Source: Sphingomonas sp. | GTDB lineage: Bacteria; Pseudomonadota; Alphaproteobacteria; Sphingomonadales; Sphingomonadaceae | Assembly (NCBI GenBank): GCA_003248865.1 | Contig: QFPK01000003.1 | Coordinates: 178,092 to 242,091, forward strand | Length of the DNA: 64,000 bases | Reading direction: 5' to 3' | Shown here: piece by piece, positions 51,689 through 60,311 of the stretch | How the letters are laid out: each line of letters begins with the position of its first letter | How positions within the stretch are numbered: the stretch's first letter is position 1 | Program-made: the position numbers and the translations under genes | Notes under the pieces: model-generated | What the model saw: the letters and a program-made list of their open reading frames with translations, nothing else | The model's database searches: none | Told to the model about the DNA's origin: nothing

Positions 51689-52735
51689 ATGCCCGAAAAT
51701 GCACGCTATAGAGACGGAGGTGACTCACTGTCACCCCGCGCTGTCTCCCGCCGCGTTTTCGTGAGCGGCGCAACATTGGTTCTGGCGGGCGGGCTGTTGT
51801 CGGCATGTGGGCCGCGAGGGGAGAAGCTGGATGCTCCGCTACGGACGACGGCGAACAAGGGCGATGACTCGACCTATATGGCCCAGGCCGGGCTCGGCGA
51901 AACGCCTTACAAGGTAGAGAATGTCACGCTGCCACAGGCGTCCGCCGCGCTGGAGGCGCTGAGTGCCGGTGGCTATGATTTCGGTCTCTCCTCCAACATT
52001 TCCATTGCCTTTCTGTCGCCGGATTCCCCCATTCGCTACGGCGGTTTCCATCCGTTCGATCCCACCGTGTTCAAGCTCTATGTGCACTCCAGCTCCGCGA
52101 TCCGCTCGCCCGCCGATCTCAAGGGCAAGCGCATCGGCTATATGCGGGGTGGTCCGCTTCACATCTGGCTGCTCGAAATCCTTCGGACAGAGGGGTTGAC
52201 GCTCTCCGATGTGAAGGCGATCCCGCTTTCCGCCCTGGATTCCATCGCCGCCTTCAGTCGCGGCGATCTCGACGCCGTCCTCGTCGGCTATGTCGCGCCA
52301 AGCTGGCAGGCCGAGCAGGCCGGCGGGCGCGTGCTGGTTCGCGGCAACGCCTATCCAGAATTCGCCCGCATCAACGGCTTCTCCCTCGCGGTGCACAGGG
52401 ATGCGCTGGAGAAGCCGGAGAAGCTGGCACAGATCGCCGATTATCTGAAACGGCTGCGCGGCACCTGGAACTGGATCGACGCCCATGAATCCGAATGGGC
52501 AGTGGAGCAGGCCGGACTTTATGGCGTGCCGGCCGATTTCATTCCGGGCAACCGCCCCCGTCCCCGCAACACGGTGATCAGCGGCAATGATGTGGGGATC
52601 GCCAACGCGAAAGCGGTGGCGAAGGCCTTCGCCGATGCCGGCGTGATTCCCGCCGTGCCCGATGTTGCCAGCTTTTTCGATCCCCGGGTGGAGGCACTGC
52701 TTCCGCTCGATCACAACCCGCTGGCTCTTTCCTGA
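51689..52735 (+). CDS. ABC-transporter solute-binding Tat lipoprotein (SsuA/NMT1-like)
   Basis: A 348-residue periplasmic binding protein. Twin-arginine motif SRRVFVSG (residues 20-27) and lipobox LLSAC (Cys at 40) mark Tat export with lipid anchoring. The body has the SsuA/NMT1 pattern: SAGGYDFGLSSN, VHSSSAIRSPADLKGKRIGYMRGGPLHIWL and RGDLDAVLVGYVAP. This kind binds sulfonates, taurine or thiamine precursors. The start at 51689 has GGAG upstream; longer N-termini from 51605 would precede the signal. It is first gene of the operon with a TonB receptor and ABC components, so it probably captures an organosulfur compound. The ligand is unknown. Confidence 0.88.
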   Translation: MPENARYRDGGDSLSPRAVSRRVFVSGATLVLAGGLLSACGPRGEKLDAPLRTTANKGDDSTYMAQAGLGETPYKVENVTLPQASAALEALSAGGYDFGLSSNISIAFLSPDSPIRYGGFHPFDPTVFKLYVHSSSAIRSPADLKGKRIGYMRGGPLHIWLLEILRTEGLTLSDVKAIPLSALDSIAAFSRGDLDAVLVGYVAPSWQAEQAGGRVLVRGNAYPEFARINGFSLAVHRDALEKPEKLAQIADYLKRLRGTWNWIDAHESEWAVEQAGLYGVPADFIPGNRPRPRNTVISGNDVGIANAKAVAKAFADAGVIPAVPDVASFFDPRVEALLPLDHNPLALS

Positions 52736-52772
52736 CCGCAGCCGGACCCAGCCCATTCCCATGGAGCCTTGA

Positions 52773-54998
52773 ATGACGATCCAGGTCAGACCCCTCTTCC
52801 CCCACCGGCGACTGTTGCCGGCAGCGCTGCTGCTGGCCGGTGCCGTTCTGCCGGCGCATGCTGCCATGGCCGCCGATGGGGAAGCCTCCGCGGCAGGTGA
52901 GGCCGCGGCCGCCGACGATTCCGGCCTCGGCGAAATCATCGTGACGGCCGAGCGCCGCGAGGCCGATGTCCAGACTGTGCCGCTCTCCATCGGTGTGCTC
53001 GATTCCGCACTGCTGGGCCGGGTCGGTTTCACCCACCTGATGGACGTGGACAAGGTCGTCGCCGGCGTCACCTTCTTCCGTGGGGCGGCCAACCAGCAGG
53101 CCTCCGTGATCATCCGCGGCGTTGGTACCACCAACCAGGGCTATACCCAGGCGGTCGGCATCTACATCGACGACGTGCCGCTTATCCGGTCGGTTGCTGC
53201 CGGCCAGTGGGACCTGCCGGATATCGAGCGCATCGAGGTTCTGCGCGGGCCGCAGGGAACGCTTTACGGGCAGAATTCAACGGCCGGTGCGATCAAGATC
53301 GTCTCCCGCGATCCGGGGCAGGATCCCGAAGGCTGGGTGTCCGTGGGGGTGGGCAATTACAAGGCCTTCGAATCCCGTGCCTATGTGTCGGCGCCGATCG
53401 CCAAGGATCTGCTGGCGGCCAGCCTCGCGGTCACCCATCGCTGGCGTGAGGGGTTCGGCGAGAACCCCGCGACGGGTGAGCGCATCAGCGGCACCGACCT
53501 GACCCAGGCGCGCATCAAGCTGAAGCTGACGCCCGCAGACGGACTGGAGGCGGTGTTCGCGGCCGACGGCCTGATCGACCGGTCGGACAACGGCACCAAC
53601 GGGACACCGCTGAACCTTGCGGGGGTCCGGCCGCGTGACAAATATTATCGCGTGGATCTCACGAGCAGCCGTCTGCTTCGCGGCGGGCTTTCACTGAAGG
53701 TCTCGGCCGACCTTTCCGACGACATCACCCTGCGCTCGATCACCGGTTACCGCGGCTATGAGCATGATCCCGATCCGATGGACCTCGGCGGCCTCCCCGT
53801 CATCGGCTTTGAATGGGACCAGCGCATCCGGCAGACGGTCTTCTCGCAGGAACTGCAACTGCTCGGCGAGATCGGACGCCTCACCTACACGCTGGGCGCG
53901 CTCTACATCGGGGAGGACTGGTTCAACGACAACAAGGGCACCCAGTATCTCACGGCCTCCGGCACGGTGGCACGGCGTCAGGCACTGACGCAGTATGACA
54001 CCGACGATATCGGCCTCTATGCCCAGCTCGATTATGATCTGACCGACAAGCTGAGGCTGTCTGCCGGTGCGCGCTATTACCGCACATCGCAGCGCTACAC
54101 GGCCAGCGCCTACACGCTGGATGCGGACTATAATCAGGTCGCGCAGATCTTCTCGGTTTCGAACCTGAAGAAGGTGTCGGACGGCATCACGCCGCGGCTG
54201 TCGCTGAACTACCAATGGACTCCGGACATCTTCAGCTACGCCAGCTATACGCAGGGCGCGAAATTCGGCGGCTTCAACCGCAGCGCGACCAGCCTTGTGA
54301 CAGCCTCCGTCGCGGCCGACCCCGAAACGGTCAGTGCCTACGAGATCGGGTTGAAGACACGCGGGCTGGACGGCCGGCTGCAGGTGAATGTCAGCGCCTT
54401 CTACAACGACTTCCGCGACTATCTGGCAGTCGTGGCCAACCCCACGATCAACGGCCAGTTCATCATCGGATCGGTGCTCGCCAATGCCGCCAAGGCCCAC
54501 ACCTATGGCGGCGAACTGGAAATCCGCACGCGGCCGGTTTCCGCACTGTCGCTCGATTTCTCCTTTTCCTATCTGAAGACGCGGTTCGACGAGTTCCTGA
54601 ACCCATCGGGCGCCGCCGCCGGAGACTATGAAGGAAACCGGCTGCCGTTCGCACCGGAGTTCACGGCAGCGGTTCTCGCCAGCTATGCCATTCCGCTCGG
54701 CGAACGGTCGGAGCTCAATCTCAACGCCTCCTATCAATACACGTCCAACCAGTTCGTCGACCACACCTCCAACCCGCTGACGCTGATCCCCGAGCGACAC
54801 CTTGTGGATGCCGGGATCGAGTATCGGGAGATCGATGGCCCCTGGTCGGCCAACATCCGGGTGCGCAACCTGTTCGACAAGGACTATGCCGTCCTGAAGA
54901 CGTCGATCCCGGCCTATGGCGTCTATTCCGCCGCCTTCAACGAGCCGCGAACCATCCTGGCCACGGTGCGCTACAGCTTCGGGGGGAACGGGCGATGA
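52773..54998 (+). CDS. TonB-dependent outer-membrane receptor
   Basis: A 741-residue outer-membrane transporter with a signal peptide (about 1-33). A TonB-box-like EIIVTAERRE comes first, then the plug domain (VIIRGVGTTNQGYTQAVGIYIDDVPL ending in IERIEVLRGPQGTLYGQN) and a beta barrel (residues about 190-735) ending near ILATVRYSFGG. It resembles receptors for non-siderophore small molecules. It lies 37 bases after the binding protein, and its stop overlaps the desulfinase-like gene. In this context it is the probable outer-membrane entry route for the operon substrate. Confidence 0.92.
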   Translation: MTIQVRPLFPHRRLLPAALLLAGAVLPAHAAMAADGEASAAGEAAAADDSGLGEIIVTAERREADVQTVPLSIGVLDSALLGRVGFTHLMDVDKVVAGVTFFRGAANQQASVIIRGVGTTNQGYTQAVGIYIDDVPLIRSVAAGQWDLPDIERIEVLRGPQGTLYGQNSTAGAIKIVSRDPGQDPEGWVSVGVGNYKAFESRAYVSAPIAKDLLAASLAVTHRWREGFGENPATGERISGTDLTQARIKLKLTPADGLEAVFAADGLIDRSDNGTNGTPLNLAGVRPRDKYYRVDLTSSRLLRGGLSLKVSADLSDDITLRSITGYRGYEHDPDPMDLGGLPVIGFEWDQRIRQTVFSQELQLLGEIGRLTYTLGALYIGEDWFNDNKGTQYLTASGTVARRQALTQYDTDDIGLYAQLDYDLTDKLRLSAGARYYRTSQRYTASAYTLDADYNQVAQIFSVSNLKKVSDGITPRLSLNYQWTPDIFSYASYTQGAKFGGFNRSATSLVTASVAADPETVSAYEIGLKTRGLDGRLQVNVSAFYNDFRDYLAVVANPTINGQFIIGSVLANAAKAHTYGGELEIRTRPVSALSLDFSFSYLKTRFDEFLNPSGAAAGDYEGNRLPFAPEFTAAVLASYAIPLGERSELNLNASYQYTSNQFVDHTSNPLTLIPERHLVDAGIEYREIDGPWSANIRVRNLFDKDYAVLKTSIPAYGVYSAAFNEPRTILATVRYSFGGNGR

Positions 54999-56056
54999 GC
55001 GTGCGCCCCGACGCGCTCTGGTACACGCGCTGCGCGGTGCCCAACAGCTTCGGCCTCGCCATGAGCCATGGCTGGGTCGAGAATCGGCTGGCCGGGCTGG
55101 GCGTGCCTGTCCGCTCCATCAAGGAAGCTGATGACCCCAAGATCCGGGAATCGCATTTCGACCACAGCCAGCCCAACTCGCTGCGCTATGGCGGGGCGAG
55201 CCCGGCTTTGTGGGCGCGGTCTTCGGGCCGTGCCACGCGGGCGCTCGGCCTTCAGGTGACGCGCGAGAGCCAGTTGCTCCTGACCCGGCCCGGCAGCGGG
55301 ATCGAAACCCCGAAGGACCTGAAAGGCCGGCGCTTCGGCCTGCCCCTGTGGGTGAATCAGCAGATTGACTTCCTGCGCGCGCAGGCGCTTCGCGGGCTGG
55401 AGAATGCGCTGGGCATCGCGGGGCTGGCGCTCGCCGATGTGGAGATCGTGGACTTCCCCGTGCAGTCCACCTTCGCGGGCGAGAAGGTGCATCGCATTCC
55501 CGGCACGGAGACGTTCGGGCCGCGCAAGTTGCCCGGCGCCAACGGTGAGATTCTGGCGCTGATCCGCGGCGAGGTGGATGCCATCTTCCTTCATGGGGCG
55601 ACCGGCCTGCAGACCGCCAACCTTCTGGCGCTGGATACGGTGGTCGATCTCGCCTCACACCCCGATCCACTGGTGCGGGCTAACAACGGCAGCCCGATTA
55701 TCCTGACGATGGATCAGGCATTGCTGGACAGCGCGCCCGATCTGCCGGTGGCGGTGATCACGGAGCTGCTGAAGGCGGAAGCGCGCGCTGCGCAGCATCC
55801 CGAGGAAGTCCGCCAGATCGCGGCGCGGGAAGTGAATGTCAGCGAATACTGGCTTTGGCGCGCCTATGGCGGAGACGCCGGGCTGGCGCTCTCCACCACG
55901 CTGGAGCCCGAGGCGATCGCGGCGTCTCAGGCCTTCGCCCACTTTCTGTTCCGACATCAATTCATCCCGGCCCCCGTGGACGTCGCGAGCTGGGTCGATC
56001 CCGGCCCGCTGGCCGCCGCGCGCGCCCGGATCGCCGAGGAGGCTCCAGCGCAATGA
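54995..56056 (+). CDS. DszB-like sulfinate desulfinase homologue
   Basis: A 353-residue protein without signal peptide, of the periplasmic-binding-protein fold used by the 2'-hydroxybiphenyl-2-sulfinate desulfinase DszB. By eye alignment to DszB, the active-site Cys, His, Arg and Gly (Cys27, His60, Arg70, Gly73 there) match Cys13 (TRCAVPN), His54, Arg64 and Gly67 (SHFDHSQP...LRYGG) here. Most other solute-binding relatives lack this set. Predicted reaction: release of sulfite from an organic sulfinate in the cytoplasm. The wider segment TPKDLKGRRFGLPLWVNQQ fits the NMT1-like fold. The alternative is an unusual cytoplasmic binding protein; the alignment is by memory, unverified. Confidence 0.72.
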   Translation: MSVRPDALWYTRCAVPNSFGLAMSHGWVENRLAGLGVPVRSIKEADDPKIRESHFDHSQPNSLRYGGASPALWARSSGRATRALGLQVTRESQLLLTRPGSGIETPKDLKGRRFGLPLWVNQQIDFLRAQALRGLENALGIAGLALADVEIVDFPVQSTFAGEKVHRIPGTETFGPRKLPGANGEILALIRGEVDAIFLHGATGLQTANLLALDTVVDLASHPDPLVRANNGSPIILTMDQALLDSAPDLPVAVITELLKAEARAAQHPEEVRQIAAREVNVSEYWLWRAYGGDAGLALSTTLEPEAIAASQAFAHFLFRHQFIPAPVDVASWVDPGPLAAARARIAEEAPAQ

Positions 56057-56796
56057 ACGAGACCATAGACCTGCTGCACGGGCATCGGAGCGACCGCGAC
56101 TTTACGGGCGCACCCATACCGGAGGACGAGCTGGCGGCCATCATCGAGGCCGGGCACCGCACACCCAGCCACCGCAACGGCCAGCAGATCACGCTGGTCG
56201 TGGTGCGCGATCCGGAGACGCGGCGGAAGATCTACGAGGTGACGGCGGGGCCGCAGCCGCAGATTCTGACTGCGCCGGTGTTCATCCTGGTCGCGGTGGA
56301 CTTTCACAAGACCGCGCAGGCGGTGCGCTATGCGGGGGCCGAGCAGAAGGTCCATGAGAGCCTGGAGGGCTATACCGTCGGCGCCGTTGATGCCGGCATC
56401 ACGCTGGCGACACTCAGTATCGCGGCGCGGTCCTTCGGGCTCGGCGCGGTGGCGATCGGGGCCATCCGCCATCATCCGCAGCCGATCATCGACATCCTGG
56501 GGCTGCCGCCGCTGACCTATCCGATCGTGGGCATCTGCATCGGGGCGATCGGCAAGCAGGCCAATCTGAAACCGCGGCTGCCGATCGAAACCTACCGCCA
56601 TGACGAGCGCTATGACGCCGGGCGGCTGAGCGACGATGTCATCCGCGCCTTCGATGCGGAGATGCTGGCCTATTGGCAGGCGATCGGTCGCCCCGACGGG
56701 CAGACCTGGACCCAGCGAATCCACTCCTACAGCACGGCTGTCCACCCCGAAACCAAGGTGGTCGCCGAGCGGCAGGGCTTCATCAACGTCGAATGA
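56053..56796 (+). CDS. nitroreductase-family NAD(P)H:flavin oxidoreductase
   Basis: A 247-residue FMN enzyme of the NfsA/Frp group. The FMN phosphate signature HRSDRDF (11-17) opens the fold, followed by HRTPSHRNGQQ and a helix region DAGITLATLSIAARSFGLG. The C-terminal KPRLPIETYRH is also family-like. Such enzymes supply reduced flavin to two-component monooxygenases. Being placed between the desulfinase-like gene (four-base overlap) and two monooxygenase genes, it probably provides FMNH2 to the DszC-like enzyme. Direct substrate reduction remains possible. Confidence 0.86.
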   Translation: MNETIDLLHGHRSDRDFTGAPIPEDELAAIIEAGHRTPSHRNGQQITLVVVRDPETRRKIYEVTAGPQPQILTAPVFILVAVDFHKTAQAVRYAGAEQKVHESLEGYTVGAVDAGITLATLSIAARSFGLGAVAIGAIRHHPQPIIDILGLPPLTYPIVGICIGAIGKQANLKPRLPIETYRHDERYDAGRLSDDVIRAFDAEMLAYWQAIGRPDGQTWTQRIHSYSTAVHPETKVVAERQGFINVE

Positions 56797-56827
56797 CCGG
56801 ACTGGCCGGAAAGAGGTGCGCGAAAAG

Positions 56828-58288
56828 ATGAGCAGCGAGGCAAGACAGAAGCTGGACGCCGATGTGGCGAAAGCGTTCCGCTGGCAGGGCAATGCGCCGG
56901 ACAACTGGGTTCCGGCGCGTGGCGGCACCGATCAGGATGTGGTGATCGTGGGCGGCGGGCAAACCGGCGTTGCCATCGCCTATGGCCTGCGCAGGCGTGG
57001 AATCCACCGGGTGAGCGTGATCGACAAGGCTCCCGAGGGCGAAGCGGGGGTGTGGACCACCATCGCGCGGATGAACCTGCTGCGCACGCAGAAGACCATC
57101 GCCGGCCCGGAGCAGGGCAATCCCGCGATCGGCTTCCGCGCCTGGTACGAGACGCTGAACGGGCCTGAGGCGTTCGACGCGCTGCTCCGCATCCCCCGTC
57201 TGGACTGGGCTGCCTATCTGGACTGGTTCCGCAACACCGTGGGCGTGGCGGTCGCGCATGACACCGAGCTGCTGGACGTCGAGCCGGTTGCGGCCGGGCT
57301 GAAACTGCAGCTGAGGACGAAGGGCGAGACGCGGACACTGGTGACGCGCAAGCTGGTGCTGGCGACAGGCTTCGCAGGCAGCGGCGCGCCCAACATTCCT
57401 GATTTCATCGCCGCACTGCCCAAGGCGCTGTGGTCGCACACGATTGAGGCGATCGACTTCGATGCGCTTCGCGGCCGCTCGGTGGGTGTGATCGGCGCCG
57501 GGCCGTCGGCCTTCGATGCGGCCGCCGTCGCGCTCGAATCCGGCGCGGCCGATGTACATCTGTTCAGCCGGCGCGCGCAGATTTCCTATCCTGCGCCACC
57601 GCCACCCGGCAGTCCGCCCGCCGGCAAATATTATCAGGGCGCCTACGACAATTTCCACCATCTGCCGGATGCCGTGCGCTGGGCGCATCAGAAGCTGCTG
57701 GACGACAATGGTACTTCGACGCCGCTCGATTCCATCGACCGCGCCGTCCGCTTCGACAATTTCCACATCCATCTGGACGCCCGCGCCCTGAACGAACGTG
57801 TGGAGGGCGACCGGCTGCTGCTCTCGGCTGACGGGGAGACCATCGCGCTCGACCATCTGGTCGCGGCCACCGGCTATCGGGTGGACCTGTCGCTGCGGCC
57901 TGAGCTCGCACGGGTCGCGCCCGACGTCCTGCTGTGGGGCGATGCCCATCAGCCCGACGCTGGCGGGGAAAACCCTGTCGGCGCACGCTACCCCTATCTC
58001 GGCGAGGGCTTCGAGTTTCGCGAGAAGGTTCCGGGCGCAGCGCCCTGGCTCGCCGACATCCACTGCTACAATATCGCCGCCTCGCTCAGCTCAGGCAAAT
58101 ATCTGTCCGATGTGCCCAGCATGGGGGAACTGAGTCGGCTGACGGCCGGAATCAGCAAGGGCCTCTTCTTCGCGGACGGCGCGCAGCATGCCGCCCGCAT
58201 CAACGCGACGCCGCCGGCCGCGCATGACGACAGCCCCTATCGCGCCGCCGTGCGCCGCAACGCCCAGACCGAGGAGATTCCGGCATGA
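56828..58288 (+). CDS. FAD/NAD(P)-binding flavin monooxygenase
   Basis: A 486-residue enzyme with two Rossmann sites: the FAD-binding GGGQTG at 42-47 (in VVIVGGGQTGVAIAYGL) and the NAD(P)-binding GAGPSA at 223-228, with an ATGF linker (179-182). This layout is that of class B flavin monooxygenases (FMO, Baeyer-Villiger, SidA-like). Heteroatom (sulfur) oxygenation is therefore plausible. A GAAAGAGG lies about 13 bases upstream of the ATG. The stop overlaps the next gene. The specific role in the operon, oxidising a thioether or sulfoxide, is inferred from neighbours. Confidence 0.85.
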   Translation: MSSEARQKLDADVAKAFRWQGNAPDNWVPARGGTDQDVVIVGGGQTGVAIAYGLRRRGIHRVSVIDKAPEGEAGVWTTIARMNLLRTQKTIAGPEQGNPAIGFRAWYETLNGPEAFDALLRIPRLDWAAYLDWFRNTVGVAVAHDTELLDVEPVAAGLKLQLRTKGETRTLVTRKLVLATGFAGSGAPNIPDFIAALPKALWSHTIEAIDFDALRGRSVGVIGAGPSAFDAAAVALESGAADVHLFSRRAQISYPAPPPPGSPPAGKYYQGAYDNFHHLPDAVRWAHQKLLDDNGTSTPLDSIDRAVRFDNFHIHLDARALNERVEGDRLLLSADGETIALDHLVAATGYRVDLSLRPELARVAPDVLLWGDAHQPDAGGENPVGARYPYLGEGFEFREKVPGAAPWLADIHCYNIAASLSSGKYLSDVPSMGELSRLTAGISKGLFFADGAQHAARINATPPAAHDDSPYRAAVRRNAQTEEIPA

Positions 58289-59520
58289 CCGCAGCTGCCC
58301 GTATCGAAACATCCGTTCAGCCCGACCCCGCGACCGTGCTGACCCGCGCGGCAGCACTGGTGCCGACACTTGCCGAGCGCTCGGCCCAGCATGACGTCGA
58401 CCGCAGCCTGCCGCTGGAGAATCTTCGCCCTCTGTATGACGCGGGGCTGCTTTCGCTGGTGATCGCGAAGGCGCGCGGCGGCGTCGGCGGCGGGCTGGAG
58501 GCGGCCGTCGATGCGGTGTCCACCGTGGCGAGCGGCGATCCCTCCACCGCGCTCATCCTCGCGATGCACTATATCCAGCACGGCCAGCTCGCTTTCGGCG
58601 AGGACCAGTGGCCGGAGGAGCTGACCGCGCTGCTGATCCGGGAATCGCTGGCCGATGTGGCGCTGGTGAATGCGGCCTATGTGGAGCCCTTCCTCGGGTC
58701 CGCCTCGCATGGCGCCGTGCCGCAAACCAGCGCGCGGCTGGTCGATGGCCAATGGCGGCTCAACGGCCAGAAGAAATATGTGACCGGCGCCCGCGCGCTG
58801 TCGTGGATCCGGGTGATGGGGGTGACCGACGAGCCCGAGCCTCGGGTCGGCTTCTTCCTCGTGCCCGCCCGCGCCGAGGGGGTGGAGGTCGTCCCCACCT
58901 GGGATACGGTCGGCATGCGCGCGACTGACAGCAATGACGTGATCTTCCGCGACGTGGTCCTCCCGAAATCCCACTTCTTCGGGGATTCGCCCGTCACGGA
59001 GGGCCTGAAGATGAGCCCGCTGGACGGCATCTGGTATCTGTTGCTGCTGGCGTCGGTCTATCATGGCGTGGCGATTGCTGCGCGCAATTCGATCGTCAGC
59101 TTCGCCACCGGCTTCTCGCCCGGGGCGCTCGGCGCGCCGCTGGCGACGCTGCCGCGCTTCCAGGATGCGATCGGCGAGATCGAAGTGACCCTGGCGACGT
59201 CACAGCGGCTGATCCGCTCCATCGGCCGCGACTATGACGCCGGCCACGGCAGCCAGCCGCACCGGCTCGCCGATCTCGCGCGGGACGCAGGTGTCGCCAA
59301 GCTTGTGGTGATCGAGAATTCGATCCGAATCACCAGCGCCGCGCTGGAACTGGCCGGGAACCAGGGCATCTCCCGCGGCAATCCGTTCGAGCGCTATCAC
59401 CGCGACGTGATTTCCGCGCGCGCTCACAATCCGCAGGCGCACCTCACCCGCACACGGCTGGGCAAGGGCGCGCTGTCGGTGGAGAGCCGCACGCCACTGT
59501 GGAACGGAACCCGTACATGA
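58285..59520 (+). CDS. DszC/SfnB-like acyl-CoA dehydrogenase-fold monooxygenase
   Basis: A 411-residue flavin monooxygenase of the acyl-CoA dehydrogenase fold. LNGQKKYVTGA (159-169), WDTVGMRATDSNDV (206-219) and a C-terminal Arg/His region (ERYHRDVISARAHNP, His381) follow the pattern of DszC, TdsC and SfnB, which use reduced FMN to oxygenate sulfur compounds. His95 sits where DszC carries an active-site His. The acyl-CoA dehydrogenase hallmark C-terminal IYGGSNEIQRN is missing, which argues against acyl-CoA oxidation. It overlaps the FMO stop and the permease start. Confidence 0.8.
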   Translation: MTAAARIETSVQPDPATVLTRAAALVPTLAERSAQHDVDRSLPLENLRPLYDAGLLSLVIAKARGGVGGGLEAAVDAVSTVASGDPSTALILAMHYIQHGQLAFGEDQWPEELTALLIRESLADVALVNAAYVEPFLGSASHGAVPQTSARLVDGQWRLNGQKKYVTGARALSWIRVMGVTDEPEPRVGFFLVPARAEGVEVVPTWDTVGMRATDSNDVIFRDVVLPKSHFFGDSPVTEGLKMSPLDGIWYLLLLASVYHGVAIAARNSIVSFATGFSPGALGAPLATLPRFQDAIGEIEVTLATSQRLIRSIGRDYDAGHGSQPHRLADLARDAGVAKLVVIENSIRITSAALELAGNQGISRGNPFERYHRDVISARAHNPQAHLTRTRLGKGALSVESRTPLWNGTRT

Positions 59521-60311
59521 GCAGCGGCCGCCGGCGGGCCGGGCAGGGGACACTTCCCGGCGGCCGCTGGTTATCCCCGCTCCTTGCCCTGCTGCTGTGG
59601 GAAGCGGGGTCGCGCACCGGCCTGATCCCGCCCCGGGTGCTGGCGGCCCCTTCGGACGTGTTCGGGACCATGCTGGACATGACGCTGTCGGGCGAACTGC
59701 CGGCCAACCTCGCTGTTTCGTTGCAACGGGTGGGGTTGGGGCTCTCCCTTGGAATTGTCATCGGCCTCGCCACCGGCCTTGTCTCCGGCCTGTCCCGCGT
59801 GGGCGAACAGTTGGTCGATCCGCTCATGCAGATCAAACGAACGATTCCCTCGCTTGCGCTGACGCCGCTTCTCATCTTGTGGCTGGGGATCGGGGAAGCC
59901 GCCAAGGTTGCGCTGATCGCATTTGCGACCATGTTTCCCATCTACCTCAATCTCTATGGCGGCATCCGCAACATCGATGTGCGCCTGATCGACGCCGCAC
60001 GCAGCTTTGGCCTGTCGAGGGCGGAAATCATCGGCAGCGTCGTGTTGCCGGGCGCCATGCCCTCGCTGCTGATCGGCCTGCGCTATGCCATGTCCGTATC
60101 GATCCTCGTGCTGGTGGTGGCCGAGCAGGTGAATGCATCGGCGGGGCTCGGCTATCTGGTGAACAACGCCCGCGATTTCATGCGAACGGACATCATCGTG
60201 ATGTGCATCCTCGTCTATGCCCTGCTGGGGCTGGGCGCGGACTGGATCATCCGTCGGGTCGAGGCCCGGCTCCTGCAATGGCGACCTGACGTGACGGGCA
60301 TCCCTGCGTGA
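59517..60311 (+). CDS. ABC-transporter permease (SsuC-like)
   Basis: A 264-residue inner-membrane permease with about six membrane segments. The EAA loop lies in LIDAARSFGLSRAEIIGSVVLPGAMPSLL, and the conserved RTIPSLALTPLLILWLGIG precedes it, as in sulfonate/nitrate/taurine permeases. The start overlaps the monooxygenase stop (ATGA 59517-59520) and the stop overlaps the GTG of the ATPase. It should work with the binding lipoprotein at 51689 to import the operon substrate across the inner membrane. Confidence 0.92.
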   Translation: MSSGRRRAGQGTLPGGRWLSPLLALLLWEAGSRTGLIPPRVLAAPSDVFGTMLDMTLSGELPANLAVSLQRVGLGLSLGIVIGLATGLVSGLSRVGEQLVDPLMQIKRTIPSLALTPLLILWLGIGEAAKVALIAFATMFPIYLNLYGGIRNIDVRLIDAARSFGLSRAEIIGSVVLPGAMPSLLIGLRYAMSVSILVLVVAEQVNASAGLGYLVNNARDFMRTDIIVMCILVYALLGLGADWIIRRVEARLLQWRPDVTGIPA

